A DNA stretch of 64,000 bases, taken from Bacteroidota bacterium. GTDB taxonomy: Bacteria > Bacteroidota > Bacteroidia > CAIKAF01. The notes beneath the pieces are model-generated. The model made no database searches, had not been told where the DNA came from, and saw only the letters and a list, made by a program, of their open reading frames with translations. The position numbers were made by a program, and so were the translations under genes. Below are positions 18,901 to 27,685 of the stretch, piece after piece; positions within the stretch are counted from its first letter, which is position 1; each line of letters opens with the position of its first letter. The DNA lies in the NCBI GenBank assembly GCA_023432985.1, contig JAEZEQ010000007.1, positions 21,313 through 85,312 on the forward strand, in the 5' to 3' direction.

Positions 18901-18959
18901 ATACGGACCTGAGCGGACTCACTAAGGATATTGTAGGTAGTGTGCACCTAATACGATAA
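15915..18959 (+). CDS. Lectin/PKD-repeat surface protein with T9SS type B domain
   Basis: 1014-residue secreted protein. Parts in order: a signal peptide (about 1-27); an L-type-lectin-like or concanavalin-type domain (about 30-250, with DGLAFWVTPN, LKVGFDTWDAGC, GYFGFSASTGAAWDRH); one immunoglobulin-like linker repeat; about seven PKD-like repeats of some 85 residues, each with a cysteine pair and GSGxGPYNxxW; and a gliding-motility-associated C-terminal domain (IPNSFTPNLDNHNNTWKI to FDQWDGF). That last part is a type B sorting signal for T9SS, and attachment to the surface or release by the cell is expected. A role in carbohydrate binding or adhesion is inferred from the domains. Confidence 0.85.
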   Translation: MKGFRNICSFVLCCILLSAPSPVVNAQSYLFGSLTGLSDFMLWTPVGDAIPGDTPGDPDALPDEVLLTQNGGNSIGAVYFSSPINFAQCTGWRVEFQFRIFDSSNPYSLFGDGLAFWVTPNPPASFSSGTDLGIGAAMQGLKVGFDTWDAGCNGANPEIQIRNGVGYAECWAQPTLHNTAGSLNFIRSNTYNNAVISYNAGNISVTVNGTTYLTAFSPVAFTSGYFGFSASTGAAWDRHSIKNIYIYTEQVPSNAGSDVTYCSGSTTTIGGASTPGYTYSWSPSTGLSSTTVSNPTVSLVNNTTAPITQQYIVSTLLSTSGSCPTYDTVVVTVNPMPQSSFTLSDDTICEGTNVIVQSNNPVITGMIYDWDFDGATIASGSGPGPYNLTWNGQNAHTISFTTIANGCTSVVQMDTVQVWQIPTADFSISDSTLCQFDSTIVTYTGNASAAANYNWNFGTGTLISGSGQGPIEIDYNTTGNTSLSLYVVENGCSSSVQDVSISVSPRPVADFSISAAQGCTDLGYDVTYTGSSHTGATYNWNFYGATVNSGTNAGPYNLSFLNQGWYFIDLEVDLNGCTSQLYTDSIEIFTTPTSGFIVSDTGACEDDPIMITYVGNAGTGANYTWDFDGANLNSGSGQGPYLIDWSTGGNPSISLTVTENGCSSTQFVQQMIITAKPTSQFTVDNILCEREQTTVTHTGTAGPTASFNWNFNGALIGSGSNQGPYNVWFPNPGNYTMELYVDDNGCQSDTSTVNITVHPKPDASFAGTNLVGCEPLTSSFSANVQDAANSYAWDFEALTGTGFSPTVTFNAGQYDVELVVTTPEGCKDTASNAGFVEAYLSPISDFTVNNTQLSGSNPTLSISDASSFADSYFYSFGNGAVSLEPNPSHTYNTEGEWLVTQVVSTNNGCVDSSSQVVYFAPSPLIFIPNSFTPNLDNHNNTWKISMSYITKFELTVFNRWGEVIFQSNDIFDQWDGFSKRTNQKAPTGVYAYRILYTDLSGLTKDIVGSVHLIR

Positions 18960-19018
18960 AATTCCGCTTAGCACCGCTGTTTTTTATTGTATCATTTTTA
19001 TTGATATCGGTATAATGG

Positions 19019-19039
19019 AATCTGATAGTATTTCAGATT
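19019..19039. repeat. Inverted repeat upstream of the superoxide dismutase promoter
   Basis: AATCTGA and TCAGATT are perfect arms separated by seven bases, 37 bases upstream of the -7 element of the sod gene. The spacing would suit a dimeric regulator, but no regulator can be named. Confidence 0.4.
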
Positions 19040-19075
19040 TGATATAAAATTTACATCTATCCATATCATTTTTGC

Positions 19076-19083
19076 TATATTTG
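19076..19083 (+). promoter_or_regulatory. -7 promoter element of the superoxide dismutase gene
   Basis: TATATTTG matches the Bacteroidota -7 consensus exactly and lies 35 bases before the start codon. The -33 element is weak. Confidence 0.5.
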
Positions 19084-19118
19084 TAGGGTTAACATGTTTC
19101 ATTTAAAACTTTATAAAA

Positions 19119-19727
19119 ATGGCATTTGAATTACCAAAATTACCGTACGACTTTAATGCGCTTGAACCGCATTTTGATACCCTTACCATGCAAATACATC
19201 ATGGCAAACACCATAATGCATATGTAACCAATTTGAATAACGCTGTTGCAGGAACAGAAATCGAAAACGCCGATATTGTTGAAATTAACAAGAATATCAG
19301 CAAATATTCTACCGCAGTGCGCAATAATGGAGGTGGTCATTATAACCATTCTTTGTTCTGGACTATACTGGGTCCCAATAAAGGAGGAGCACCCTCAGGA
19401 GCTTTGGCAGAGGCAATCAATAAGCAATTTGGCTCTTTTGAAGAGTTCAAAACACAGTTTAATCAGGCCGCCGCTACACGTTTTGGTTCGGGTTGGGCTT
19501 GGTTATGCGTGAAAGATGACAAATCGCTTTGCGTATGCAGTACACCTAATCAGGATAACCCACTTATGGACATATCTGAATGTAAAGGTACGCCTATTTT
19601 AGGCCTAGATGTTTGGGAACATGCTTATTATTTGCATTACCAAAACAGGAGACCCGATTATATCAATGCATTTTGGAATTTGGTAAATTGGGATGAAGTA
19701 GCTAAAAATTATGCTGCTGCATTATAG
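19119..19727 (+). CDS. sodB: Superoxide dismutase (Fe/Mn family)
   Basis: 202-residue enzyme that converts superoxide to oxygen and hydrogen peroxide in the cytoplasm. All metal ligands of the family are present: His27 (in [13 protein letters not shown]), His in [11 protein letters not shown], and Asp and His in [18 protein letters not shown]. Length and motifs are standard. Fe or Mn preference cannot be settled from the sequence alone, so the symbol is tentative. The gene is monocistronic, with its own promoter and a strong terminator. Confidence 0.93.
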   Translation: MAFELPKLPYDFNALEPHFDTLTMQIHHGKHHNAYVTNLNNAVAGTEIENADIVEINKNISKYSTAVRNNGGGHYNHSLFWTILGPNKGGAPSGALAEAINKQFGSFEEFKTQFNQAAATRFGSGWAWLCVKDDKSLCVCSTPNQDNPLMDISECKGTPILGLDVWEHAYYLHYQNRRPDYINAFWNLVNWDEVAKNYAAAL

Positions 19728-19747
19728 TTTTTCTTAAATTATTTCTT

Positions 19748-19778
19748 AAAGGAGTGTTGTTTTCAGCACTCCTTTTTT
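19748..19778 (+). terminator. Intrinsic terminator
   Basis: AAAGGAGTG (19748-19756) pairs with CACTCCTTT (19767-19775), followed by a T-run. It ends the superoxide dismutase transcript. Confidence 0.85.
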
Positions 19779-19798
19779 AAACTTTAAATTGTATAAAT

Positions 19799-20677
19799 AT
19801 GAATAAAATGAAAATCTTTTTGTTTGCCATAGCCGGAATGTTGTCGGCAGGAGCTTATGCACAATTGGCCTTGCCTCAACCAAGCCCACGCGCTAAGGTA
19901 AGTCAGACCCTTGGGGTTACCGAAATCACTGTTGATTATAGCCGCCCTGCTGTAAAAGGACGTAAAGTTTGGGGCGATTTAGTGCCCTTCGGTAAGGTCT
20001 GGAGAACCGGTGCAAATTCAGCTACAACCATTACTCTAAGCACAAACGCCGAAATAGGCGGACGAGAAATAAGTAAAGGTGAGTATGCGTTGTTTACTAT
20101 TCCAGGCGAAAAAGAGTGGACAATTATTATCAATACCAATGAAGGACAAAAAGGAAGTGTAAACCATAAAAGCGAACTGGATGTAGTGCGCTTGAATGCC
20201 GTACCCAAAAAATCTGCCGAATTTAAAGAACGTTTCGAAGTACGCATTAATCCGACTTCTGATAATGAAGCCTATATTGTTCTCGGATGGGAAAATTTGG
20301 AAGTGCAATTTCCAGTACGCGTGAATTCTGTTGAAAATGCAGGAAAAAACATAGCGGAATATGCACAAAAAAGCGGATCTCTTTGGTATGATTTGGCAAA
20401 AGCTACAATCTATTCTCACGAGAATAATATTAATAAGGATCAGCAATTAAAGTGGATCGACCAATCAATAGCTTTGGAAGATCATTTTTATAATAAGATG
20501 ATTAAAGCTAAAGTTTTGCATGCTTCCGGAAATAAAGCCGAAGCCTATTCATGGATGGCACAAGCTAAAGATTTTGGCGAGAAAAATCCAAGCGGATTCT
20601 ATGATGCATACAAAAATGAAATTGAGAAAAGTCTGGCCGATTGGAGTGCTTTTGCACCCAAAAAGAAGAAAAAATAA
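19799..20677 (+). CDS. DUF2911 secreted protein
   Basis: 292 residues with a signal peptide (cleaved near AYAQ). The DUF2911 domain fills about residues 25-180, with its hallmark blocks (SPRAKVSQTLGVTEITVDYSRPAVKGR, VWGDLVPFGKVWRTGANSATTI, YALFTIPGEKEWTIIIN). A C-terminal helical part with TPR-like units (about 195-285) ends in a lysine-rich tail. DUF2911 proteins are abundant in Bacteroidota, and their function is unknown. The gene stands between two terminators, so it is its own transcription unit. Confidence 0.85.
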   Translation: MNKMKIFLFAIAGMLSAGAYAQLALPQPSPRAKVSQTLGVTEITVDYSRPAVKGRKVWGDLVPFGKVWRTGANSATTITLSTNAEIGGREISKGEYALFTIPGEKEWTIIINTNEGQKGSVNHKSELDVVRLNAVPKKSAEFKERFEVRINPTSDNEAYIVLGWENLEVQFPVRVNSVENAGKNIAEYAQKSGSLWYDLAKATIYSHENNINKDQQLKWIDQSIALEDHFYNKMIKAKVLHASGNKAEAYSWMAQAKDFGEKNPSGFYDAYKNEIEKSLADWSAFAPKKKKK

Positions 20678-20698
20678 GCTCATTTTTCCAATTATTAT

Positions 20699-20730
20699 AA
20701 GCCGGCAATTTATATTGTCGGCTTTTTTTT
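20699..20730 (+). terminator. Intrinsic terminator
   Basis: AAGCCGGCAAT pairs with ATTGTCGGCTT (one mismatch side), followed by eight T residues. It ends the DUF2911 transcript. Confidence 0.85.
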
Positions 20731-20779
20731 GAACTCCTCTCAAAAAGCGTAACTTCGCTTCCTAATTTTGGTTTAAACC

Positions 20780-22078
20780 GTGACCGAACTCATTTTAATC
20801 GTAGCCATTCTAGGATACTTAGGCGTTATCCTTGAATCACCTCTTAAGGTAAATAAAACCATTACCGCCGTTTTTACCGGGGCTTTATGCTGGATTATGT
20901 ACGGCTTTTTTACCTACGATGGTACTTCTTTGGTTGCGGATAAACTTATCTCCAGTTTTGGAGAAATTGCCGGAGTGCTCTTTTTTCTGTTGGGCGCTAT
21001 GACTATAGTCGAACTCATTGATTTGCATAAAGGATTTTCGGTTATTATCCACCGTATACGAACAAAATCGGTTTTTAAACTTTTGTGGATTATCGGATTG
21101 CTCGCATTTTTCCTCTCTTCTATACTCGATAATTTAGCCACTACCATTATTATGGTAACTATACTGAATAAATTATTGCCCAAAGGCGAAATTCGCATGA
21201 CCCTCGCCGGTATAGTGGTAATTGCAGCCAATGCAGGTGGAGCATTTAGTCCCATCGGTGATATTACAACAACCTTGCTTTGGGTGGGGGGACAAATATC
21301 TGCCGCAGGTGTCATTAAAACACTCTTTTTCCCCTCATTGGTCGCCGCACTTGTTCCCATTTTTATAGCCGGATTCCGACTCAGAGGAAATGCCGCACTG
21401 AGGTCTCAACTTTCTATGGAAAGAGCCCTGAAAGAAGAAAAGGAAAGAGGAAGTAAGCGCATTTTGTTTATGGGAGTCTTGAGCCTTCTCATGGTCCCCG
21501 TTATTAAAACCCTCACAGGCTTGCCTCCCTTCATTGGCGTATTTTTGGGGTTAGCCATGGTGTCTATGATGTCGGAGTTTATTCACTTCAAAAAATCAAC
21601 CGAAGAAAAACGCATTTACTCGGTTAGCTATGCCCTTAGTAAAGTCGATATTAGCTCTATATTTTATTTTGCCGGAATTTTACTCCTGGTTTATGTGCTC
21701 GAAGAAATACATTTATTAGGTTCTCTCGCCGATTTTCTGATTCATAACTTGCCTTCTCTCGATTTTATGGTCATAGCAATAGGACTCATGTCGGCTATTA
21801 TTGATAATGGTAGTTTGATCGCCGCTACACAAGGTATGTTCTCGCTCTCCACTTATCCGACTGACAGTTATCTGTGGGATTTTTTGGCTCTGAGTGCAGG
21901 TATTGGCGGAAGCTTGCTTATTATTGGATCGGCATCGGGAGTAGCCATTATGGAGAAAGAGAAAATTTCGTTTATGTGGTATCTCAAAAAGATAAGTCCC
22001 CTCGCTTTTGCCGGATTTATAGCCTCCATCGCTGCCTTTTTATTGCAATCTAAAATGGTCGAATGGCTAAGTTTATGA
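20780..22078 (+). CDS. nhaD: NhaD-type sodium/proton antiporter
   Basis: 432-residue inner-membrane antiporter expelling Na+ (or Li+) in exchange for protons. It has about 11-12 hydrophobic helices and the ion-transporter-superfamily blocks of NhaD (SSILDNLATTIIMVTIL, NAGGAFSPIGDITTTLLW, SAIIDNGSLIAATQGM, GSLLIIGSASGVAIME). The start codon is GTG (20780): no in-frame ATG exists near the N-terminus, and the first helix begins immediately. It is convergent with queG, leaving only 22 bases between the two stops, where no clear hairpin is seen. Confidence 0.9.
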   Translation: MTELILIVAILGYLGVILESPLKVNKTITAVFTGALCWIMYGFFTYDGTSLVADKLISSFGEIAGVLFFLLGAMTIVELIDLHKGFSVIIHRIRTKSVFKLLWIIGLLAFFLSSILDNLATTIIMVTILNKLLPKGEIRMTLAGIVVIAANAGGAFSPIGDITTTLLWVGGQISAAGVIKTLFFPSLVAALVPIFIAGFRLRGNAALRSQLSMERALKEEKERGSKRILFMGVLSLLMVPVIKTLTGLPPFIGVFLGLAMVSMMSEFIHFKKSTEEKRIYSVSYALSKVDISSIFYFAGILLLVYVLEEIHLLGSLADFLIHNLPSLDFMVIAIGLMSAIIDNGSLIAATQGMFSLSTYPTDSYLWDFLALSAGIGGSLLIIGSASGVAIMEKEKISFMWYLKKISPLAFAGFIASIAAFLLQSKMVEWLSL

Positions 22079-22100
22079 TGAATTAGCTTGCGTTTGATTT

Positions 22101-23039
22101 TTAATTGCCTCCGTTCAAAAAACGAATATTGCGTTTTAATCCCTCAAATTTAGTGCGCTTGACGGGACTTTTGCGGAATAATTCCCTGAAAACCTCTTCG
22201 CTTATTTCCTCCCAATCTCTTTTACTCATGTGCAGTAATGCCTCGGAGGGAGTGAATTCGGCTGTTTTATGCGGGCTACTGAATCGGTTCCAGGGACAAA
22301 CTTCTTGACATATATCGCATCCAAATACCCAGTTTTCCATTTTTCCCTTAAAAAAATCGGGTAAGGTGTCCGATTTTAATTCTATAGTGGCATAGGAAAT
22401 ACACTTGCTCCCGTTAACTATATAAGGCTGTTCTATAGCATCGGTCGGACATGCATCTATGCAGCGGGTGCAATCGCCGCAATGATCCTGTACCGGAGCA
22501 TCCGGGCTTAATTCCAAATCACAAATTATTTCAGCCAAAAAGAAATAACTCCCCTTTTTTTTCGAAATCAGATTTGTATGTTTCCCCCTCCAACCCAATC
22601 CGGATTTTGCCGCCCAGGCTTTTTCAAGTACGGGTGCACTATCCACAAAAACCCGCCCTTCGAAGGCACCAATTTCCGCCTCCATACTTTCTACAAGTTC
22701 GCGTAGTTTGTCTTTTACCACATAATGATAATCGACACCATAGGCATACCGACTTATTTTGGGAGCTTCGGGGTCGGATTGCTTTGCTTCGCTGTAATAA
22801 TTGAATAATAAGCTGATGACACTTTTTGCTCCCGGTACCAATAGGGTAGGATCCAATCTCTTGTCGAAATGATTGGCCATATATCCCATTTCGCCCTGCA
22901 TGCCTTGCATTAACCAGGCCTCTAATCGTGGGGCTTCTTCTTCCAAAAAGCCGGCTTTCGCTATACCACAATCCAAAAATCCCAGCTGTTTCGCCTTTTG
23001 TTTTATAAACAAGCTATGTTTATCTGCATTATTATTCAT
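22101..23039 (-). CDS. queG: Epoxyqueuosine reductase
   Basis: 312-residue Fe-S and cobalamin enzyme for the last step of queuosine tRNA modification (epoxyqueuosine to queuosine). Two 4Fe-4S cluster motifs are plain: [16 protein letters not shown] and [11 protein letters not shown]. The family blocks [11 protein letters not shown] and [19 protein letters not shown] are also present. I choose the ATG at 23039, which overlaps the ruvB stop by 8 bases; an in-frame ATG at 23057 adds only six residues. The enzyme needs B12 as cofactor, which fits a cell that imports B12 through the operon at 1.2-6.4 kb. It is co-oriented with ruvB. Confidence 0.92.
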   Translation of the reverse strand: MNNNADKHSLFIKQKAKQLGFLDCGIAKAGFLEEEAPRLEAWLMQGMQGEMGYMANHFDKRLDPTLLVPGAKSVISLLFNYYSEAKQSDPEAPKISRYAYGVDYHYVVKDKLRELVESMEAEIGAFEGRVFVDSAPVLEKAWAAKSGLGWRGKHTNLISKKKGSYFFLAEIICDLELSPDAPVQDHCGDCTRCIDACPTDAIEQPYIVNGSKCISYATIELKSDTLPDFFKGKMENWVFGCDICQEVCPWNRFSSPHKTAEFTPSEALLHMSKRDWEEISEEVFRELFRKSPVKRTKFEGLKRNIRFLNGGN

Positions 23040-24060
23040 CGAATAAGGTTCCGGCATTTCGGTTGGGCATTTTACCTAAATGTTTATAGGCTTTATCGGT
23101 TGCAATACGTCCACGGGGTGTGCGCATTAAGAAACCTTCCTGAATTAAATAGGGTTCGTATACCTCTTCTATGGTTCCGGCATCATCCGACACCGCAGTA
23201 GCTATAGTTCCCAGTCCGACCGGCCCCCCATGAAACTTTTCTATAATGGTCAACAAAATTTTATTATCCATTTCGTCTAAGCCATAAGTGTCTACATTTA
23301 ATGCTTCTAAGGCCATTTGTGCTATGGAAAAGTCGATTTTACCGTTGCCTTTCATTTGTGCAAAATCGCGTACGCGACGCAACAGGGCATTGGCTATACG
23401 AGGCGTTCCTCTGCTGCGGCGGGCAATTTCGTCTGCGGCACTTGCTTCAATCGGTGTTTTAAGAATATCGGCCGAACGCTTGATAATGCTGCTTAATACG
23501 GATGAATCATAATATTCCAGCCTTGCATTGATGCCAAAACGGGCACGCAATGGCGCAGTCAATAATCCCGATCGGGTAGTGGCACCAACCAGCGTAAAAG
23601 GATTTAAAGATATTTGTACGCTACGGGCATTTGGACCCGTATCGATCATGATATCAATTTTATAATCTTCCATGGCCGAGTATAAATACTCCTCCACAAC
23701 GGCACTTAAACGATGGATCTCGTCTATAAATAAAATATCCTGAGGCTCTAAATTGGTAAGTAATCCCGCTAAATCTCCCGGCTTTTCCAAAACGGGGCCC
23801 GAGCTGATTTTTATGCCTACACCCATATCATTGGCGATAATATTTGCCAGGGTTGTTTTACCCAGTCCCGGAGGGCCATGCAATAAAACATGATCCAACG
23901 CCTCCCCTCGCATTTTTGCAGCTCCCGTGAAAATTTTTAAGTTTTCTACAACCTTGGGCTGGCCACTGAAATCTGCAAATGAATCGGGCCGAAGCGCCTT
24001 TTCAATTTCCTTATCTTGGGGACTGTAATGGGTATTATGGGGATCTAAATGTTCGTTCAC
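23032..24060 (-). CDS. ruvB: Holliday junction branch-migration helicase RuvB
   Basis: 342-residue AAA+ motor that, with RuvA, drives Holliday junction branch migration during recombinational repair. Visible are Walker A (GPPGLGKTT), Walker B ([10 protein letters not shown]), the sensor/arginine-finger region ([18 protein letters not shown]) and the C-terminal winged helix ([34 protein letters not shown]). Length is typical. It is the upstream partner of queG with a short overlap. Confidence 0.97.
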   Translation of the reverse strand: MNEHLDPHNTHYSPQDKEIEKALRPDSFADFSGQPKVVENLKIFTGAAKMRGEALDHVLLHGPPGLGKTTLANIIANDMGVGIKISSGPVLEKPGDLAGLLTNLEPQDILFIDEIHRLSAVVEEYLYSAMEDYKIDIMIDTGPNARSVQISLNPFTLVGATTRSGLLTAPLRARFGINARLEYYDSSVLSSIIKRSADILKTPIEASAADEIARRSRGTPRIANALLRRVRDFAQMKGNGKIDFSIAQMALEALNVDTYGLDEMDNKILLTIIEKFHGGPVGLGTIATAVSDDAGTIEEVYEPYLIQEGFLMRTPRGRIATDKAYKHLGKMPNRNAGTLFDE

Positions 24061-24115
24061 TATTTCCGGGAATTGTACAAAAATACGTATTTAATCATTG
24101 CATTTGCTGTTCTGA

Positions 24116-24637
24116 TTATTCTTCTTCTGAATACCAACTGCTGTACATAACATAGTTTTGCGCTATGCGTTCAATTTCATCGGAAATTTTTTCCTTACTA
24201 ATCTCTTTTACTTTTTTGGCAGGAACTCCGGCAAATATACTGCCCGCGGGTACATGTGTGCCTTCTAATACTACACTGCCCGCCGCAATAATCGAGTTGC
24301 TTTCTATTACCGCACCGTCCATTACTATAGCCCCCATGCCGATTAAAACATTATCGTGTATGGTACAACCATGCACATTGGCACTGTGACCAATACTCAC
24401 ATTATTCCCTATATGTAAAGGTGCTTTTAAATAGGTGCAATGCAATACGGCATTGTCTTGCACATTGACCCGATTTCCCATTTTTATATAATGCACATCG
24501 CCACGCACCACCGCGTTGAACCAAAAACTACACTCATTCCCACAGCTTACTTCACCCACTATAGTCGCATTGGGCGCAATGAAACAAGCTTCTCCAAATT
24601 GAGGCTTTTTGCCTCTTACTGATCTTATGAACGGCAT
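24116..24637 (-). CDS. Gamma-carbonic-anhydrase-family hexapeptide protein
   Basis: 173-residue left-handed beta-helix protein of the YrdA/PaaY/gamma-carbonic anhydrase family. Hexapeptide repeats run through the first 140 residues. Three histidines sit where the trimer zinc ligands are expected (His66 in VLHCTYL, His84 and His89 in SIGHSANVHGC). Whether it hydrates CO2 is uncertain, as many members lack measurable activity. It is monocistronic on the minus strand, divergent from the nfu gene. Confidence 0.88.
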   Translation of the reverse strand: MPFIRSVRGKKPQFGEACFIAPNATIVGEVSCGNECSFWFNAVVRGDVHYIKMGNRVNVQDNAVLHCTYLKAPLHIGNNVSIGHSANVHGCTIHDNVLIGMGAIVMDGAVIESNSIIAAGSVVLEGTHVPAGSIFAGVPAKKVKEISKEKISDEIERIAQNYVMYSSWYSEEE

Positions 24638-24739
24638 TTCTCTTTTTTTTGTAAAGGTAAAAAATGAAAAATGCTTCTGCGGCTTTATTCTTATTTTCTA
24701 TAGCTCTTTTTTTTTCTTTTATTCTCATTTTATACTATG

Positions 24740-24747
24740 TACCTTTG
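24740..24747 (+). promoter_or_regulatory. -7 promoter element of the nfu gene
   Basis: TACCTTTG matches TAnnTTTG and lies 18 bases before the ATG at 24766. It rules out an upstream in-frame ATG at 24664, which would precede the transcript. Confidence 0.6.
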
Positions 24748-24765
24748 TGCAAAATTTTAAATATT

Positions 24766-25353
24766 ATGTCAGGAACTCCCGTTTTAATATATGCTGAAAG
24801 TACACCCAATCCCGCTACCTTGAAATTTGTAGCCAATGTATTTTTATTACCCGAAAAAAGTGCCGAATATCTGAAAGCTGAAGATGCAGAAGGAGCTCCT
24901 CTGGTTCAGGCTTTGTTCGAAATGCCCTTTGTACGCGCGGTTTATGTGTGTAATAATTTTGTAACGATTACAAAAAAGGAATTTACGAGCTGGACAGAGA
25001 TTATACCTCAGGTAAGAGAATTTTTGAAAAGTTGGCTCACAGAAGGAAAGGACGTAATTGTTATGCTTCCGGCTAAAAAAGAAGAGAAAAAGCCGGTCGA
25101 AATTGCCGATTTGAATAGCGAAGGTATAGCTGCGCAGATTATAGACGCACTCGATGAATATGTGAAACCTGCGGTGGAAAGCGATGGCGGCGAAATCTCT
25201 TTTGTTTCTTTCAATAACGGCGTAGTGACCGTGCGCCTGCAAGGCTCTTGCAGCGGATGCCCAAGTTCGACCGTTACCCTCAAACAAGGCATAGAAAATT
25301 TATTGAAACGTATGGTGCCGGGTGTAACCGAAGTGATTGCTGAAAACGGATAA
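24766..25353 (+). CDS. nfuA: NifU/Nfu-family Fe-S cluster scaffold
   Basis: 195-residue Fe-S cluster carrier. An Nfu N-terminal domain (about 1-90: VLIYAESTPNPATLKFVAN, hallmark STPNP) is followed by the NifU C-terminal domain (about 115-195) with the cluster-binding CxxC in GSCSGCPSSTVTLKQGIE. The start at 24766 is favoured because the N-terminal domain begins there and a promoter lies just upstream. The longer reading would add an odd hydrophobic stretch. It is convergent with gatC, sharing a terminator. Confidence 0.9.
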   Translation: MSGTPVLIYAESTPNPATLKFVANVFLLPEKSAEYLKAEDAEGAPLVQALFEMPFVRAVYVCNNFVTITKKEFTSWTEIIPQVREFLKSWLTEGKDVIVMLPAKKEEKKPVEIADLNSEGIAAQIIDALDEYVKPAVESDGGEISFVSFNNGVVTVRLQGSCSGCPSSTVTLKQGIENLLKRMVPGVTEVIAENG

Positions 25354-25390
25354 GACAGGCCTGAAAATTTAGTCTGTATTGAATTATGAA

Positions 25391-25434
25391 AAAAAGCAGA
25401 TGTTTCTCCGTACAGGGACTCATCTGCTTTTTTT
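25391..25434. terminator. Bidirectional intrinsic terminator
   Basis: AAAAAGCAGATG (25391-25402) pairs with CATCTGCTTTTT (25421-25432), with T-runs on both strands. It lies between the convergent nfu and gatC genes. Confidence 0.85.
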
Positions 25435-25458
25435 GTTTAATATTTTTTGTTTTCCTAT

Positions 25459-25755
25459 TTATTCCCCTTTTTCCAAAACCTTTGGTACGCGTATATAATC
25501 GGAATCTTTTTTAGGCGCATTTTCCAATGCATCCTTCAATTCCAAGTCTTGTTTCACTTCATCCGGACGCAGGACATTCACCTCGTCGCTCATATAAACC
25601 AAAGGTTCTACATGCTCCACATCCAATTCGTTCAACTTTTCGATAAAGCCAACAATTTTTTCTAAATCGCCGGCAATTTTTTCTTTTTCTATATCGTTGA
25701 ATTCCAGCTTACATAATTCGGCCAGTTGATCTACGGTTGATTTTTCGATTTTCAT
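25459..25755 (-). CDS. gatC: Asp-tRNA(Asn)/Glu-tRNA(Gln) amidotransferase subunit C
   Basis: 98-residue small subunit of the GatCAB complex, which turns misacylated Asp-tRNA(Asn) or Glu-tRNA(Gln) into the correct amide forms. The family pattern is present: helical N-terminus (STVDQLAELCKLEF), LNELDVEHVEPLVY, and the C-terminal APKKDSDYIRVPKVLEK. The start at 25755 (MKIEKSTVDQL) is chosen because the homologous domain begins there. A longer in-frame start at 25785 would abut the upstream peroxidase stop. The partner gatA is far away at the window's end. The gene follows the peroxidase gene by 29 bases. Confidence 0.9.
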   Translation of the reverse strand: MKIEKSTVDQLAELCKLEFNDIEKEKIAGDLEKIVGFIEKLNELDVEHVEPLVYMSDEVNVLRPDEVKQDLELKDALENAPKKDSDYIRVPKVLEKGE

Positions 25756-25784
25756 GAAAACATTTGTTTCTGCAAAAGTACGCA

Positions 25785-27584
25785 TTAAAATCTTTTTACA
25801 ATAGTGTCTTCGAGCGATTTCATAAAAGCTATAATATCCGAAATTTCTTTTTCGGTCAAACGTAAGGAATCGCCCGGCAATGTCTGATTAGGCGTATGAA
25901 TGCCATGCCCGATGCCTCCGCCATTATTATAAAATGCCATCACTTCCTCCAGTGTGGCAAATACCCCATTATGCATATATGGAGCCTGGAACTGTATATT
26001 GCGCACTCCGCTCGTTTTAAAGGCTCTTTTGTGTAATTCGTTTTGTGTATACAAATAACGACCTAAATCGGCATCTTCTACCATAATACCATCCAGAATA
26101 AAAGGTGTGCCCAATACCTCAAATTCGCTCTCGTCGTAAAATGGAGGCAATAGCCCATTGAATAAGGGCATAAAATGGCAAGTAGCACACTTGGCTTTGC
26201 CGGCAAATAAATTAAATCCCCTTATTACCTCAGGTGCAATATCTTTTTTCTCATCACGCATATAGGCATCAAATTCTGAGTCGAAGCTAACCAGATGACG
26301 CACATAAAACTCCAATGCCATTAAAATCGTATATTCATCAGGATCCCTTCCAAATGCGGCTTTAAATAATTCTACATATAAGGGATCCTTTTTCGTATAT
26401 GCAATAATATGGGCCATATTGCTTGCCATTTCTTTTGGGTCATGAATGACATCAAAGATCTGATCATGCAATTTCAGTCTTCTTCCATCGAGAAAAAATT
26501 TTGTCTGAAATGCGCTATTCCATAAAGAAGGGGTATTGCGACTTAAAGGGATATTTCCTGCACCGCGACTAAATACCACATTGTCGGCATATGCATGTTT
26601 AGGTTGGTGACAATCGCCACAACTTATTTTCTGAAATGGATTTAATTTTTTATCGAAAAATAATTTCTCACCTGCTTTTACTATGCTTTCTGAAGCTTCG
26701 TGTTTAAAATAATCGGCATCAAAGATTTTTCTTTCCCATAAAAAGGAAGCTTGCGGATTCAGTCCCGATTTTCGAGCTGCATAAATCCAGTTATTGGCAG
26801 CCTGAACAGCATAAATACTGCGCGAAATGGGATGCAAATGTGTTTTTATAAAGAATATTCGGTCGAAATTTTCGAAATCCTTGTTTTTTCGCAGATATAT
26901 TATGGCCGCTTGCAATTGTTTTTGCAAGGATTTTCCTAGATGGGCAGCCAAATATGTAGTCCCTTTATATGCTGCTGCCACATCTCTGACACCTTCCAGG
27001 GCGGGAATTGACTCCTCGATTCCCCATTCGCTTTCGGGGCTGTCGTAACCGGTGATGCCCAGAGCCTGAATGCGAAATATTTCCATTTTGAGCGCCTCCC
27101 ATATAATCTGGTGAAAAGAAGCTTCGGGAATTCTATCTATTTGTTGACCCCTGTCTATGATTTTGCCAAGCAGATCGTCCAGTTTTTCTACTTCTCTGAA
27201 ATAGGCTGTGCTGTCGCTTTCCTCTGCAAAAAGCATAGCTTCCATTTTTTGCAATCCGGCCGCTTTCCAAAGCTGAGAAGCTCCTCCGCTATAGGCATCA
27301 TAGTCTAAATTGGGGCCGTTTATCAACCTGAATTCATAGGCATTGCCTATGCCTAAAAAATATTCTCCGCGTTTGTATGCGAAGCGGGTTTTTTTGAACT
27401 GATTTTTTCGAGTATTCGGATTGAGAAAGAAACTTTTTTGTTTTACATTTTCTGTTTTAAACCGAAGCAAAGTCTCCAGTAAAAGTAGTTTTACTTTTTC
27501 CCTTGGCTTGGATTCCTTAGCCATTGCCGGCATTGAAAATGCCCAGGAGCAGAAAAAAAATAAAAGGAATGCATTGCGCTTCAT
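25785..27584 (-). CDS. Di-haem cytochrome c peroxidase with extra N-terminal domain
   Basis: 599-residue exported protein of the CcpA/MauG group, which reduces H2O2 with electrons from cytochrome c in the periplasm. The signal peptide is cleaved near AMA-K. Two haem-binding motifs are present, CGDCH at about 322-326 and CATCH at about 470, plus the C-terminal MHNGVFATLEEVMAFYNNGG block. The first 270 residues are not part of ordinary peroxidases and are helical; the segment ITGYDSPES recalls imelysin-type domains, a weak resemblance. It stands upstream of gatC. The identification as peroxidase-like is firm; the substrate is not. Confidence 0.85.
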   Translation of the reverse strand: MKRNAFLLFFFCSWAFSMPAMAKESKPREKVKLLLLETLLRFKTENVKQKSFFLNPNTRKNQFKKTRFAYKRGEYFLGIGNAYEFRLINGPNLDYDAYSGGASQLWKAAGLQKMEAMLFAEESDSTAYFREVEKLDDLLGKIIDRGQQIDRIPEASFHQIIWEALKMEIFRIQALGITGYDSPESEWGIEESIPALEGVRDVAAAYKGTTYLAAHLGKSLQKQLQAAIIYLRKNKDFENFDRIFFIKTHLHPISRSIYAVQAANNWIYAARKSGLNPQASFLWERKIFDADYFKHEASESIVKAGEKLFFDKKLNPFQKISCGDCHQPKHAYADNVVFSRGAGNIPLSRNTPSLWNSAFQTKFFLDGRRLKLHDQIFDVIHDPKEMASNMAHIIAYTKKDPLYVELFKAAFGRDPDEYTILMALEFYVRHLVSFDSEFDAYMRDEKKDIAPEVIRGFNLFAGKAKCATCHFMPLFNGLLPPFYDESEFEVLGTPFILDGIMVEDADLGRYLYTQNELHKRAFKTSGVRNIQFQAPYMHNGVFATLEEVMAFYNNGGGIGHGIHTPNQTLPGDSLRLTEKEISDIIAFMKSLEDTIVKRF

Positions 27585-27685
27585 ATTTCACAAGAATGGC
27601 CCCTAAATTAGTAAAAAACAAGGAAGTTGATTTTTCATATCATTCATTTAATGCTATCTTCATTTTAATTGAACAAGTTTTAGTG

